Positions 10,174-21,177 of a stretch of 64,000 nt of DNA are shown one piece after another. Source of the stretch: Lunularia cruciata. Its lineage: Eukaryota > Streptophyta > Marchantiopsida > Lunulariales > Lunulariaceae. How positions within the stretch are numbered: the first letter of the stretch is position 1; every line of letters starts with the position of its first letter. The notes under the pieces were generated by a model. The model ran no database searches, was not told the origin of the DNA, and was given only the letters and a program-made list of their open reading frames with translations. The translations under genes and the position numbers were made by a program. The stretch is from the NCBI GenBank assembly GCA_948567375.1, contig OX419761.1, positions 46,378,501 to 46,442,500 on the forward strand, given 5' to 3'.

Positions 10174-11238
10174 CTTGATTTGAAGTCTCTTCCTCTCATC
10201 ACAGCAGCAATTTCAACGGTGTCAGTTGATGCCAAGGTCCAAAACAAGTTTCAGTCAGCTCTACACCAAGATCCCTTCTTCCAAATGGTACAAGTTCACC
10301 TTACGGCATGCAATAAGGAGTACAATACCTTCTTTATCAAGGAGAGCCTTTTATTCCGTGAGGACCGGATCTATGTTCCAACTAAAGGTGATCTTTGACT
10401 TGTGCGCCTTCAAGAAGCCCATGATTTACCCATTGCGGGTAACATGGGTGTGGACAAGACCTTGAGTACCCTCCAACGTCAATGGTGGTGGCCCAACATG
10501 ACACAAGATGTTCAAGAATTTGTCCGATTGTGTGAGAGCTACCAATGTAACAAGACCAGCAACCAAAAGCTGAGTGGACTCCTTCAACCACTCACTAGGA
10601 GCATATGAGCTTGGATCTCATCACATCCTTGCCAAAGACAAAACAAGGACACACTACAATCATGGTGTTTGTGGATAAGCTTAATAAGCAAATCCACTTG
10701 GCACCAACTTGTGATATTGTAGATGCTCCGACCTTAGCGCAAATCTACTTCAACAATGTCTTCAAGCATCATGGGATGCCACGTGTACTCATCTTCGACC
10801 GTGATCCTTGATTTACCGAGAAGTTTTGGCAAGCACTCTTCTAGATACTCGGCACCAAGCTTGCTTTGTCCACGGCCTATCATCCTCAAATTGACAAACC
10901 AAACGTGCAAATTGTACATAAGAGGATATATTGCATGCCTTTGTCCACCATACCAATTGGGACAGATGTCTTGGAGCTATAGAATTTGCCTACAACAATT
11001 CCAAACAAGCAAGCACCAGATTTTCTCCTTTCTTTCTCAATTTTGGCCAAGATTTGCTTGTTCTGATTCTCTTCTTGCTCCACCTCCATCTTAGGTTCCT
11101 CATACTTCCACATTCTTGACCACTATATCCCAATCTCTCCAACAAGCCAAGTCTCACCTCCTTGTTGCTTAGAATTGCCAAAAACAATATGCGGACCACC
11201 ATCGTTGTGATCTCACCTTTGAAGTTGGTGATCAAGTC
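10174..11238 (+). pseudogene. A1 integrase core
   Basis: This is integrase, which inserts element DNA into the host genome. Pieces in order are an N-terminal HHCC-type zinc region (about 10402-10570; the second His is lost to GNMG, and the first Cys of the CxxC pair reads CESYQC), then the catalytic core with SLDLITSLPKTKQGH (first Asp, about 10605) and FDRDP (second Asp, about 10795). TGA 10809-10811 follows at a position shared with A2 (32552) and A4 (55803). The region of the third acidic residue is scrambled between 10860 and 10960. Confidence 0.85.
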
Positions 11239-11658
11239 ATGCTATCTTCTAGTAACCTCCCTCTCCCACTTGATACCCAAGTTTGTAAACTTGCACCTAA
11301 TTGGATAGGACCCTTTGATATCACCCAAATTGTCTCTCGTGTTGCTTATCGCCTTGCCTTGCCTTATCACATGCGTATCCATCCTGTCTTTCATGTTTCC
11401 AAGTTGAAACCCTTTGTTCCTAATCCCTCTTCCTTTTCCTCTCAAGTCCAACCTCCCCTTCTTCTTGTCCCTATCAATGATCATGAGGAGTACAAATTTG
11501 ATCGTATCCTTGCACATCGCCATCTTCAACGAGGCCCTTGCCAACATACGGAGTACAAGGTCCTTTGGAAAGGGTATCCCCTTCATGATGCCACATGGGA
11601 ACCTCTTTCTCACCTCCAGAATGCACAGACGGCCATCCAGAATTCAAAGCTTCACTAG
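11239..11658 (+). pseudogene. A1 integrase C-terminus and chromodomain
   Basis: This open frame of 139 codons covers the GPF-type integrase tail (NWIGPFDITQI, about 11300), the HPVFHVSKL block (about 11385), and a chromodomain at about 11490-11650 (YKFDRIL, then EYKVLWKGYP and ATWEPLSHL). Chromodomains of this position define the chromovirus branch of Ty3/gypsy and steer insertion towards particular chromatin marks. The domain itself looks intact. It would have been translated only as part of the polyprotein, so in isolation it is a remnant. Confidence 0.9.
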
Positions 11659-11692
11659 CAATGAGATGTCACCAACTAGCGGCGGGGGAATA

Positions 11693-12118
11693 TGTAACAA
11701 TATGGAGTTTAGTGACAAAGTTAGTCGGGATTACAAAGTAGCACATAAGACAAATTAGCCTAGAATATTCTAGAAGTATCTAGGAAGCTTCTTGGAAAGC
11801 TTCCCGGCTAGTTTAGCTTGCACCTCAAGTAAATAGCTTCTAGAAGGAAGCTTCTAGAAACTTCCAACTAGCTTAGCTTGCACACCAAGTAGGCGGCATT
11901 TAGAAGGAAGCTTCTTGAGAAGCTTCCTAGTTACCTTGGCTTGCACTCTAAGAAAGTGGCTTGAGGAAGCTTCTTGAGAAGCTTCTCAAGTGCTTTGTAT
12001 GTTACCTATAAATACCAAGGCCAAAGCTCATGCTAGGCATTTGGAGTTTTCCTTCATTCAAGTGTCCCAATGTGAGTTTCCATTCTCCTATTTCTCTCCT
12101 TGGATTTGGTCTTTTACA
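11693..12118 (+). repeat. A1 3' LTR
   Basis: This 426-bp partner of 2431-2856 is preceded by the polypurine tract GGCGGGGGAATA. The strongest GAA/TTC array is conserved at 11847-11864 and the TATA box at 12007-12012. It is followed by the target duplicate TTGGA. Confidence 0.95.
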
Positions 12119-12847
12119 TTGGATCAGTGCTCACTCAACATGATGATGAGGGGAAGGAACTTGTGGTGGCCTATGCTAGTTGCTCCAACAATTTAGTGAA
12201 GGTGAAGTATAGTTCATATGAAAGAGAGTGCTTGGAAGCAATATGGGCAGTAACACATTTCAGATGTTACCTATTTGGTAAGCCTTTTACTCTCATCATT
12301 GATCATCAACCATTGAAGTAGTTGATGGAGTCTGATAAGCTTTCAAGGAAGCTTGCATGATGGGCTTTGATTTTACAAGAGTATGATTTCATGGTTATTC
12401 ATAGACCTGGATTGGTGAACCATGATGCGGACCAGTTGAGTAGAAACCCATGTCCCAACTAGTAGGATTAGATCAAAGCATGTTGGCATGGTGAGATAGA
12501 TGACGAAATGGTGCCAGGTTGGTATACATCTACCTTTCTTTGTATATTTTTTGAGGCTTTGGTGGTATCTCTCTCAATGCATATAGGAGGAGTTATTGAG
12601 ATCACATATCTAGAGAGTGGAAATAGTGGTATAGTTCAACAAGATATTCATGATGACATTTTAGTGATGGACTATTTTTGCACTAGTGTTGTAGGTGGCA
12701 CAATTAGGGGAAAGGAGAGAGATTGTGCCCTTTGGTGAGCCAAACGGTTCAGACTAGAAGGTAGACATCTTCTCTGTGTATGGGAGGATGGTAGAATGAG
12801 AGAAGTACCACTTCCATCTCAAAGACCACAATTGGTCCATCATGCTC
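12119..12847 (+). pseudogene. Family E RNase H continuation and integrase start
   Basis: This is the second half of the RNase H interrupted by A1. 12124-12321 reads GSVLTQHDDEGKELVVAYAS, then YSSYERECLEAIWAVTHFRCYL and LIIDHQPLK. Joined across A1 (removing one TTGGA copy), it continues the VHIDWSMLELG block at about 2395-2430. It then runs through the spacer before integrase (HGEIDDEMVPGW at about 12490, RGKERD at about 12707, VWEDGRMREVPL at about 12780) to 12847, where a D solo LTR splits the HHA/HEKLGHFG block. Stops at 12319 and 12736 show decay. Confidence 0.85.
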
Positions 12848-13536
12848 TATGAGCCGGCCTGTCTCTCACTTAGGATGAACCTTTGATGGTTATTATGGTA
12901 GCGCACCATGGACTAATAAGGCAAAGAACCCCAACTCCATCATACTCCTCCAAGGCTAACATTCATATACGCAAGTCATTGCTCACTAGGGAACTCAATA
13001 AGAGAGAGATAGTTTTAATGAAAGGATGATGAGTATTTCCTCACCCCTTGTTTTTATACTTGTGAAATAGTTACACACCAAAGTTACTAATTATTGGAGT
13101 AACTCAAGTTACTAGGCTAACAGTCAAATAAAGTCAAAAAGTAAAAAAAAATCCATCCACATGGGCATATTCCACTAAGCATGTGATCTTATCTTGACCC
13201 ATTCACTAAGTCAAGGATTCATTCACATGGGCTATCCTTGGACTATAGAAGAATCCAAAACAAAAAGGCTTGCGGGCCTAGGAGTTCTCAACTCTTTACT
13301 CAAAGATAAACACCTAGGAATAATATCAAGTCAACACACTAGAATTCAAAATAGTGGTGCTCATCTTTTCCACTTCCTCTAAAGTAAGGTACCCTCTATC
13401 TTAGTTATGACTAACTTTAGCTAGTTATGACTAATGTAGAACCATTCTTTATCTCTATATAAATAATATCTCTCAAGTACTTATAATACAAAACTAAATA
13501 TCACAATACCACATACATGCACAAATGGGTGTTATA
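12848..13536 (-). repeat. Solo LTR of family D in E integrase, TSD GCTC
   Basis: This 689-bp solo LTR is oriented as in D1 (element reads on the minus strand). The plus strand starts TATGAGCCGGCC and ends GGGTGTTATA; both ends carry one mutation from TGTGAG and TTACA. The 4-bp duplication GCTC (12844-12847 and 13537-13540) flanks it, and removing the LTR restores the host E integrase block. No internal sequence remains, which is the usual product of LTR-LTR recombination. Confidence 0.93.
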
Positions 13537-14400
13537 GCTCATGAGAAGCTAGGACATTTTGGAGTAAAGTATACATATACTCCAAATTTATTATTGGTGG
13601 CACAATATACAAATTAATGTACATTAGTTTGTTGCCAGATGTGTGGTTTGTGACTAAGTTAGAGCATCATTTAATGATCCTACACCATAGTTACACCCGT
13701 TACCTATCATGGGATTGTGCTATTGCTAGAGTTTGGACTTTGCTAGATCTTTACCGTTGACTATGGGACATCATTGGTACATTTTGGTGATGGTGGAGCA
13801 CTTCTCCAAGTGGATGGAGTTGGTGGCACTTCCTAACAAGTCCAATGAAGGGATGGCTTACTAGTTCTTGGAATGGGTTCTCAATCATTTTAGTGCACCA
13901 ACTAAGGTTTTGATTGATCAAGGTATATAGTTCTTAGGGGAGTTCCAAGTCTTGTGTGGCAAGGCTTTGATTGACAATCAAACTACCTCTTGAGATCACC
14001 TTGAGGCAAATGGCTTAGTAGAGAGAGTGGTTCAGATAGTGAGGAGAGGATTGCAACAATATGGTTTGTAGAGATGCCACTTGGGAGATTGGGATCTCCA
14101 ATTACCTTGGTTGGCCATGGCCTATAGGTTTAGCTGGCAAACCTCCTTAGCATCCTTCTTTCCTTACTTTTTACTCTATGGACAAGATCCAGATTTACCT
14201 ACAACCATTTTTCAAGATGCTACCATAGTGTTGGACTTGGATGATCCAAATGTATGGATGAGTGCATGTTCTCAACGAGCAAAGATCTTTTGGAGAATGA
14301 TGTTTATGGCCCTTGAGAACTTAGCAATTATGCATAATATTATAGAATATTTATGTTATGCTACCATTTGAGGAGGATTTTATAGACCCTTGGTCCATTA
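13537..14400 (+). pseudogene. Family E integrase, decayed
   Basis: This is the integrase of the host element E after the solo LTR. It begins HEKLGHFGVKYTYT (zinc-binding region, about 13540) and includes MVEHFSKWMELVALP (about 13790), LNHFSAPTKVLIDQG (second catalytic Asp, about 13900), EANGLVERVVQ (third acidic residue, about 14010), and the open stretch 14081-14371 (DWDLQLPWLAMAYRFS, then LYGQDPDLPTTI). Stops are present at several sites. The C-terminal tail leads to the basic DYIYI-type block near 14410 and then to the PHD finger. Confidence 0.85.
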
Positions 14401-14774
14401 ATTTCATCCATGTGACTATATATATCTATAAAAGACAGCACCAACAACAATTGATGTTTCCACCGGCCATATTATCTTGAGATTGCACAAGTTTTGCCAT
14501 CTAGAATCCTTGTGTTAGAAGGACATGATGGTGTTATTTGGAAGGATAATGTGCACAATTGTGTGCCATGCCACCTCCCAAAAATTGATGGTACTATGGA
14601 TCCAAGCTTGGCACTTGTACAAGCGGGTTTGAGATGTATGTTATGTGGCTCTTCTAGTGGAGTTGCTACAATGTTAGTGTGTGATAGTTGTTCAAGAGGA
14701 TGGCATATGGCATGTATGACTCTTCCCCTCATGGTGGTTCTTGAGGGATAGTGGTATGTCCTAGATGTACTTGA
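14401..14774 (+). pseudogene. PHD finger at the C-terminus of the E polyprotein
   Basis: The frame 14494-14751 runs from an integrase tail (ILVLEGHDGVIWKD, then HNCVPCHLPKIDG) into a C4HC3 PHD finger. Cysteines are at 14635 and 14644, then the C-x2-C-x4-H-x2-C block at 14680-14715 (CDSCSRGWHMAC). A stop (14749-14751) and a frame slip follow, after which the final C-P-R-C pair (14757-14768) and a terminal TGA (14772-14774) appear in the next frame. The finger was therefore the last domain of the polyprotein, in the place where A and G elements have a chromodomain. PHD fingers read histone H3 tails, and a role in targeting insertion is inferred. Confidence 0.85.
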
Positions 14775-14849
14775 CCTATAGCTAGTGCATCCTTTATATG
14801 GTATAGATTGCAAACAAGCAACAAACAATGGGGCTGATAGCACTCGGCA

Positions 14850-15202
14850 TATAACAATATGGAGTTTAGCAACGTAGTTAGGAAGTTTAACATAAAAGAG
14901 AATAAGCCAAATTAGCCCAAAATAATCTAGAAGCATCTAGGAAGCTTCCAACTAGCTTAGCTTGCATGCCAAGTAGAAGGCTTCTCAAAAGAAGGTCCTT
15001 TAGAAGCTTCTTGATTAACTTGGCTTGCACTCTAAGAAAGCAACTCAAAGAAACTTCTTGAGAAGCTTCTCAAGGGCCTTGTATGTTATCTATAAATACC
15101 AAAGCCAAAGCTCATGTTAAGCATTCATAGTTTTCCCACATTCAAGTGTCCCAATGTGAGTTTCCATTTTCCTATTTTTCTCTTTGATCTTGGTCTTTTA
15201 CA
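14850..15202 (+). repeat. A2 5' LTR (353 bp, internally deleted)
   Basis: It begins TATAACAATATGG (one mutation from TGTAAC) and ends GGTCTTTTACA. GAA/TTC modules are degenerate here compared with A1 and A4. The TATA-type CTATAAATACC is retained at about 15090. Confidence 0.9.
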
Positions 15203-15203
15203 T

Positions 15204-15215
15204 TGGTATCAGAGC
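15204..15215 (+). other. A2 primer-binding site (intact)
   Basis: TGGTATCAGAGC begins two bases after the LTR. It is the perfect complement of the initiator tRNA-Met 3' end used by many plant LTR retrotransposons. Confidence 0.9.
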
Positions 15216-15471
15216 ATGAATAGATGGATGGAATTTATGGACCACCAAATGCACTTCCACCAAACCATTGGGATTTTCTTGTCCAAGTACTATCCAAGCA
15301 TAGTTTCACATAATTCATCACCTCACACTTTGGACAAGATTTTTTGCATATGATCACCATATCTGAGGAACCTTGGTGCTTCTGATTGTAACTTATAGAG
15401 AACGGTGGATGTGTTGCTTCTATGTGTTAATAATTTAGATAGATTAGGGATGGTGTGATAGAGTAGCAACC

Positions 15472-16383
15472 ATGGCGGCAATGCCCAATATTATCCTTGC
15501 TATGCAGCAACAAATTGAGCACCTAACTCAATTATTAGATGAACAAGATCGTTGATGACACGAGCACGTAGAGAGAGTACAAATTCAAGAAGGAGAAGAT
15601 TGAATTCAATTCACTAAACCCAATTTATTTGAAGGCAAGAATCTCCCAAGTGTAGTGGAGAATTTTGTGTTTGACTATGAATGTTATTTTGAAGCTACCA
15701 ATCTGCAAGACAAGCAAAAACAAATTCTCTTAGCTTATAGCCGATTGGATGGAGTAGCAAAGTTATGGTGGAGATTTTGAGTGGAGCAAGCAGAACGACA
15801 AATTGTTGCTCCATTCTTGACGTAATTCAGGAGTGCAATAATAAGTCTGTTCAAGCTATAAATGCCACACAAGCTGCATGAGATACATTGGCAGAGTTGA
15901 AACAAATTTGCTCTATAAGAAGTTACATCATGCAATTCCAAAACACCATCATGCAAATTCCAAATATATTGGAAGGTAAAGCTCAAGATTGATTTGTGAG
16001 TGGCTTGAAATCAAGCACCAAATTAGAGGTAACCATGCGAGAGCCACAACACTTGTAGGAAGCCATGCAGTTGGCCAAACATTTTGATTCCTTGGTTACA
16101 ACAACTTGGTCTCAACTTCAACCTTGACCTCCACAAAACCTACCAATACATTACACACGGCTTGAGAAGCTGACACCAATGGAGATTGATGCCATTCAAT
16201 AGAGACTACTTGGCACTATAGATAGAGAGAAATTGTGACAAAATGGTGGTTGTTTTTATTGTCAACAATTGGGACATTGCATTGCTTAAAGTCCACTCAA
16301 GAATATGCAACCTTGACAAGTTGCCTAGATGGAGTTTGTGGAGCAAAATGATCAAGGAAACAAGGAATCCCAATAAAAGATTT
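15472..16383 (+). pseudogene. A2 gag with zinc knuckle
   Basis: This is uninterrupted but decayed family A gag. The ATG at 15472 lies in ACCATGG context. The region around 15860 shows the empty target site that B1 occupies in A1. The zinc knuckle (C-x2-C-x4-H-x4-C, last Cys altered) lies near 16247-16291, preceded by a TGA at 16235-16237 that A1 and A4 share. Further stops occur at about 15555, 15990 and 16060. Confidence 0.8.
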
Positions 16384-17136
16384 TGAACCGCTTATTGGGA
16401 GCTTGATTAGTTCCAATGGGATTTAAGGCTCGAGCTATGCTATTTTGCTTCACTTGCAAGGTAGGATATCTAATCGGGGTTGTAGGATTTTTGTTGATTC
16501 TGAAAGTTCAAAGAATTGCATATCTATGCAAGTAGCAAAGGAATTGGGTATTCCTATCAAGCCAATAACTAGAAATAGATTGATGATGGTGGATGGTAGA
16601 AAGTGTTCTACATTCTGTACCTCGCATCTTGTTACCTTCAAGATTGGGAAGGAGTATTTGGAGTGTATGAGGTTTGTAGTGGTACCTCTACACTACAGTG
16701 TCATTCTAGGACTACTTTGGCTTGAATGTCATAAGGTTCAATTTGATTGGACCCAATGACAAATTCAAGTACAACACCAAGGTAGAAATTTCTGATTAGA
16801 TAGTCTGGCACCTCTGAGTAAGACACCTACAAATAATCAATCCCAAGATAGGAAGTTTGTCAAGAAGGTAGCCATAGAGCAAGCCTTGAAGTGAGATGAG
16901 TCCTTAGATGGGAAGTTTACCAAGAAAGTAGCCATGGAGCAAGCTTTGAAGAAAGATGAGTCCCTAGATGGGAAGTTTGTTAGTGAAGCAGCCATAAAGC
17001 AAGCTTTGGAGGAAGATAAGTCTATTTTTGTGGTGTGGATCAAGCCAATTGCACAAGGACAATCTGAGTGAGGGCCAAGAGCCTCATCAAGCAATGTTTG
17101 ATAAGATAGTTCAAGAGTTTGTGGACATGTTTCCGG
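16384..17136 (+). pseudogene. A2 aspartic protease region with 20-residue repeats
   Basis: The open stretch 16445-16759 holds the retropepsin region. The active-site block reads DSESSKNCI where A4 has DSGSSKNCM, so the catalytic triad is damaged. The ILGLLWLECHKVQFDW block follows. 16846-17025 repeats the 20-residue unit three times (KFVKKVAIEQAL-type). The sequence is cut at 17136 in the FVDMF block by insertion F. Confidence 0.8.
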
Positions 17137-18343
17137 TGTCGTGGAGTTTTGTCCTCAAGAGTGCACTGGGCACATGGTTGCTTGAGCTTAGTTGCAATTG
17201 GTGTCGATGACTTGAGTCTTCCCAAGGTTTGACATTCCCTTCCGTTTTTGGTATGGCTGGCAGGTTCATTCCAATAGGTCAAGTTGTTCTAATTGTTCCT
17301 AGGATAGGTTTCTCCCAGGGTTTGTATGTTGGATCTTGTAGCTTAAAGTTGATCTATAGCATTCAATTGTGTTTGGCTTTGTTTGGCCTTGTAGCTCTAC
17401 TCCTACATAGTATTGCTTCCAATCCTCTTTTATGTTTGGGTATGTGGGTTTAGCTCTTGGCTCGGATAGATTCCTAAAACTGCTATGGTGAGACTTGTGA
17501 AATAGCCACAAGCAACTAATGATGGTCAAACCCGGCTGTATTGATCAATGAACTATGCAATCATATAGACTGGAACAAGAGATCCTAAATGCAACCCTTC
17601 CCTTGACAACATCCATAATCTAGGATACATTTATTTGTTCATGAATCATCCTCTTCAACCAGTCATATAGCTATAAGGCAAACAAGACAAACAACTCTTT
17701 GCCTATGGAATGACCATTCTTAATTTATCACTTGGGCAGCCGAGACATTCCAGCTGAGCAACCAAACTCACCCAATCACATGCAAACAATCTTCTCAACT
17801 CCTTCTCTTTATCAAACTGTCACTCACCACTCAGCATTTGAAGCCTCTCCTTCTCTTCTCTCTGCCATGTCACTTCAGCATCAGACCTTCACATCACCTT
17901 CAAGAAAATGGCCTCTCTATCTTCTACCCAGCATCAACCATTCCCCAACCTTCTGCTCTATTGTCTCCAGCTCTCTTGGTTTGCTTCAAGCCTTCACTAC
18001 AAGCTTTGAAGTCTCCCCTTTGCTCTTGCTCAGTCCTCTCTAAGCCTCAAAACTCTTTTGTCTTTAGCTCTCTTGGTCCTCACTGTAAAGCTCAAAAATT
18101 CCTCTCTGTCTGTCTCTCTTGGTCCACTCTCAAACCTTCACAACAAACTTGAAAATTTCTCCTGAGCTCTTCTCCCCCCTGTCCAATACACTTCACACCC
18201 TAAACTCAAAAATTTCCTCTCTCTACTCTCCCTCCTATCTAGACCCCTCTCCTCAAATTTCATTCCCTTCTTTTCTGTCCTCCTATCCAGACTAGCCAGG
18301 AGCAAAACTTTGAAAGTACTCTCTCATACACACCTTCACTATC

Positions 18344-19845
18344 AAAGGCAAACTTGAAAATTCTCCTTCTTCTTCACTGTTCCTGTCACAGACCTAACCT
18401 CCAAAAATTGCTTTGCTCTCCTTGTTCTAGTTCCTGTCCAGACCAACCAACAGCAAAACTTCAAAATCCTCTCTCTCACACACACCTTCACTGTCCAAGG
18501 CAAACTCAAAAATTCCTTGCTTCCTTCACTCCCCTCTCCAGGCCAAACCTTTGAAGACTGCTTTGCTTTCCTTGTTCCAGTTCCTGTCTAGACCAGCCAG
18601 CAGCAAACTTCAAAAATCCTCTCTCTCACGCACACCTTCACTGTCCTGTAACACCCATTTGTGCATGTGTGTGGTATTGTGATATTTAGCTTGGTATTAC
18701 AAGTACTTAAGAGATATTATTTATATAGAGATAAAGGATGGTTCTATATTAGTCATGGTTAGCTAAAGTTAGTCATAGCTAAGATAGAAGGGACCTTACT
18801 TTAGAGGAAGTAGAAAAGATGAGCACCACTATTTTGGATTTTAGTGTGTTGACTTGGTATTATTCCTAGGTGTTTGGCTTTGAGGAAAGAGTTGAGAACT
18901 CTTGGGCCCGCAAGCCTTTTTGTTTTGGATTCTTCTTTAGTCCAAGGATAGCCCATATGAAGGAATCCTTGACTTAGTGGTTGGGTCAAGATAAGACCAC
19001 ATGCTTAGGAGAATATGCCCATGTGAATGGATATTCCTTTCTACTTTTTGACTTTACTTGACTTTTAGTCTAGTAACTTGAGTTACTACAGTAATTAGTA
19101 ACTTTGGTACGTAACTATTTCACAAGTATATAAACAAGGGGTGAGGAGGTACTCATCATCCTTTCATTTGCAACTACCTCTCTCTCATTGAGTTCTCTAG
19201 TGAGCAATGTCTTGAGTCTTGGAGTGTTAGCCTTGGAGGAGTATGATGGAGTTTGGGTTCCTTGCCTTCTTAGTCCATGGTGCGCTACCATAATAGCCAT
19301 CAGAGGTTCATCCTGAGTGAGAGACAGGCCGGCTCATAGTCCATGGTGCGCTACCATAATAGCCATCAGAGGTTCATAGTCCAAGGCCGGCTCATAGTCC
19401 AAGGCAAACTCAAAAATTCCTTGCTTCCTTCATTTCCCTCTCTTGGCCAAACCTTCAAAACTGATTTGCTCTCCCTATTCCAGTCCTGTCCAGACCAGCC
19501 AGTAGCAAACTTCAGAAACCCTCTCTCTCACACACACCTTCATTGTCCAAGGCAAACTCAAAAATCCCTTGCTTCCTTCATTTCCCTCTCTAGGCCAAAC
19601 CTTCAAAACTGCTTTTCTCTCCCTATTCCAGTTCTTGTCTAGACCAGCCAGCAGCAAACTTCAAAAATCCTCTCTCACACACACCTTCACTGTCCAAGGC
19701 AAACTCAAAAATTCTCCTTCTTCTTCATTGTTCCTGTCATAGACCTAGCCTTCAAAAGTTGTTTTATCTAGTTCTCTTGGTCACTCAAGACATCCCTAAA
19801 ATGTTTTCTCCTTGAGACTCAAACTTGCTTTTATTCTTTGGGAAA
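18344..19845. repeat. Tandem repeat, about 150-bp unit, five copies
   Basis: Units start at the motif AAGGCAAACT at 18344, 18497, 19401, 19549 and 19696, and include CAGACCAGCCAGCAGCAAAC and ACACACACCTTCACTGTCC. The D LTR 18647-19338 sits inside the array. Subtracting it gives even spacing of 147-153 bp. The last unit degenerates. Confidence 0.85.
18647..19338 (+). repeat. Family D LTR inside F, TSD GTCC
   Basis: This 692-bp solo LTR lies in plus orientation (TGTAACACCCATTTG to GGCCGGCTCATA). The 4-bp duplication GTCC flanks it at 18643-18646 and 19339-19342. The next 60 bases (19343-19400) are a patchwork of short copies of the LTR end and of the flank. Confidence 0.9.
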
Positions 19846-19868
19846 TTTTACTCTTGCAGCCTGTCATA

Positions 19869-19873
<5 letters not shown>

Positions 19874-19926
<53 letters not shown>
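19874..19926. repeat. (CT)n microsatellite
   Basis: An uninterrupted run of about 27 CT dinucleotides within the pyrimidine-rich part of F. Confidence 0.97.
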
Positions 19927-19928
<2 letters not shown>

Positions 19929-21177
19929 GCTTCTCTCAAAAGATTTCTCTGAAACCACAGTCTCAAGCCCTTCCCATTCAAATTTCCTTCCCACCTCTCT
20001 ACCCAGTGCAAAATCTCTCAAAAATTCCTTTCCCTTCTCACTTCTCTGTCCAGGGCAAAATCTCTCAAAAATTCCTTCAATTCTTTCATGTTCTCTTATC
20101 CAGAACACTCCAAGCCCAATCTTTGAAAATTCCCTCCTTTCTTGTGCTCTCAAGACTGCTTCCTTGCAAAAAATTTCTCTACTCTAGCCTGCACACATTC
20201 AAGGCATACTCCTTGCAATTTGTTCATCTTGCCATTGTCCTGCACAAGAGCACTTTCAAAAATTTTCCCTCTCAAATTCCCTCTCCTGCTCTTGACCATG
20301 GCAAGTAGACCCTCCTACAAAATTCCACTCCTTCTCCTCCTACTCTTCCGGACCCAGGCCCAAGCAAAAACCCTCAAAAATCTCCTGCTCCTGTCACAGC
20401 CAAACCGTCCAATTTCTTTCCTTCTTTCTCCTCTCCTCTGTCCACATCAAGGCCCAAGCAAAAAAACCTCAAAAATCTCTTGCTCCTTTACTTCCTTGCA
20501 AAAATTCATTCCTGTCCAGCACTCGGTCTCATGTCCTCTACTTCCCTAAGAAAATTTCCTCCTGATCAACCCTCAGTTCTTAGCCAGACTTTTCCCAAAA
20601 ATACCCTTTCCCATAGCTCTGTCCAATCAAGCTTCCTAACTCAAAAATCCTTCCAGTCCTTCTATCCTCAACCAAACCTAGACCTCTTCCAAAAACCCTT
20701 TTAAGGCATTTTTCTTCAGCGTCTATTCACTTGAAAACCTTCTTAGGCCACTTTTTCACTACTCAACATGGAAAATCCCAACATAACTCTTCTACTCAAA
20801 GTGTTCCAAATAAACTCTCGAGAGCCTTTTGCTCAAAATTACTAAATGAAACACTCTCAAGAGTGTTTTGCTCAAATGGCACTAATTTGAAATACTCCTA
20901 AAATCCAATAACATAAACAAAATCCCAAGCTCATGCATAATTTTTCAAACTCTCTGAGCTCTTGACACACAAAAGGACTTCTGAGTTTACTCAACCTTTG
21001 AAACTTCCTCAGTCTTATGGCAACACACAATAACTTCCGACTTTATAAAAACATGAAAGGTTTTCCCAAGATACGATAATATAACAAAATGCCAAAGTCA
21101 CTATAACGTAAAGTTAACAAAACTCCCTCCCACCAAATGCACCAATGGTTCACGTAGATTATTTTCCCTACAACACA

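Larger units (their letters stand above)
2431..12118 (+). mobile_element. A1: Ty3/gypsy chromovirus with LTRs and TSD, split by B1
   Basis: This is a full-length but inactive LTR retrotransposon of family A. The LTRs (2431-2856 and 11693-12118, 426 bp each) start TGTAAC and end TTTACA. A 5-bp target duplication TTGGA flanks it at 2426-2430 and 12119-12123. Internal order is primer site, gag with zinc knuckle, protease, reverse transcriptase, RNase H, integrase, chromodomain, and a polypurine tract (GGCGGGGGAATA). B1 (3527-7588) splits gag. By eye the two LTRs differ at about 25-30 positions (6-7 percent), so the insertion is not recent. Its target is the RNase H region of element E. Many TGA, TAG and TAA codons interrupt all the enzyme domains. 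Confidence 0.95.
17137..21177. mobile_element. F: non-coding 4-kb insertion with tandem repeats
   Basis: Limits come from comparing A2 with A1 and A4: the FVDMF/DDLPKG block is contiguous there but split here. The left end is TGTCGTGGAG and the right end about CCTACAACACA, so TG...CA termini are possible. No convincing TSD or LTR pair was found. There is no coding frame of note; the plus strand is strongly pyrimidine-rich between 17750 and 20700. It contains a 150-bp tandem repeat, a D LTR and a CT microsatellite. It could be a large non-autonomous retrotransposon derivative in either orientation. Confidence 0.6.

Noticed and set aside
19838-20308. 156-codon ORF across the CT microsatellite
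   Set aside because: Produced by the (CT)n tract and pyrimidine-rich DNA, with no protein-like features.
17137-21177. Classifying F as a standard LTR retrotransposon
   Set aside because: Ends look like TG...CA, but no direct LTR pair, primer site or clean target duplication could be found by eye.
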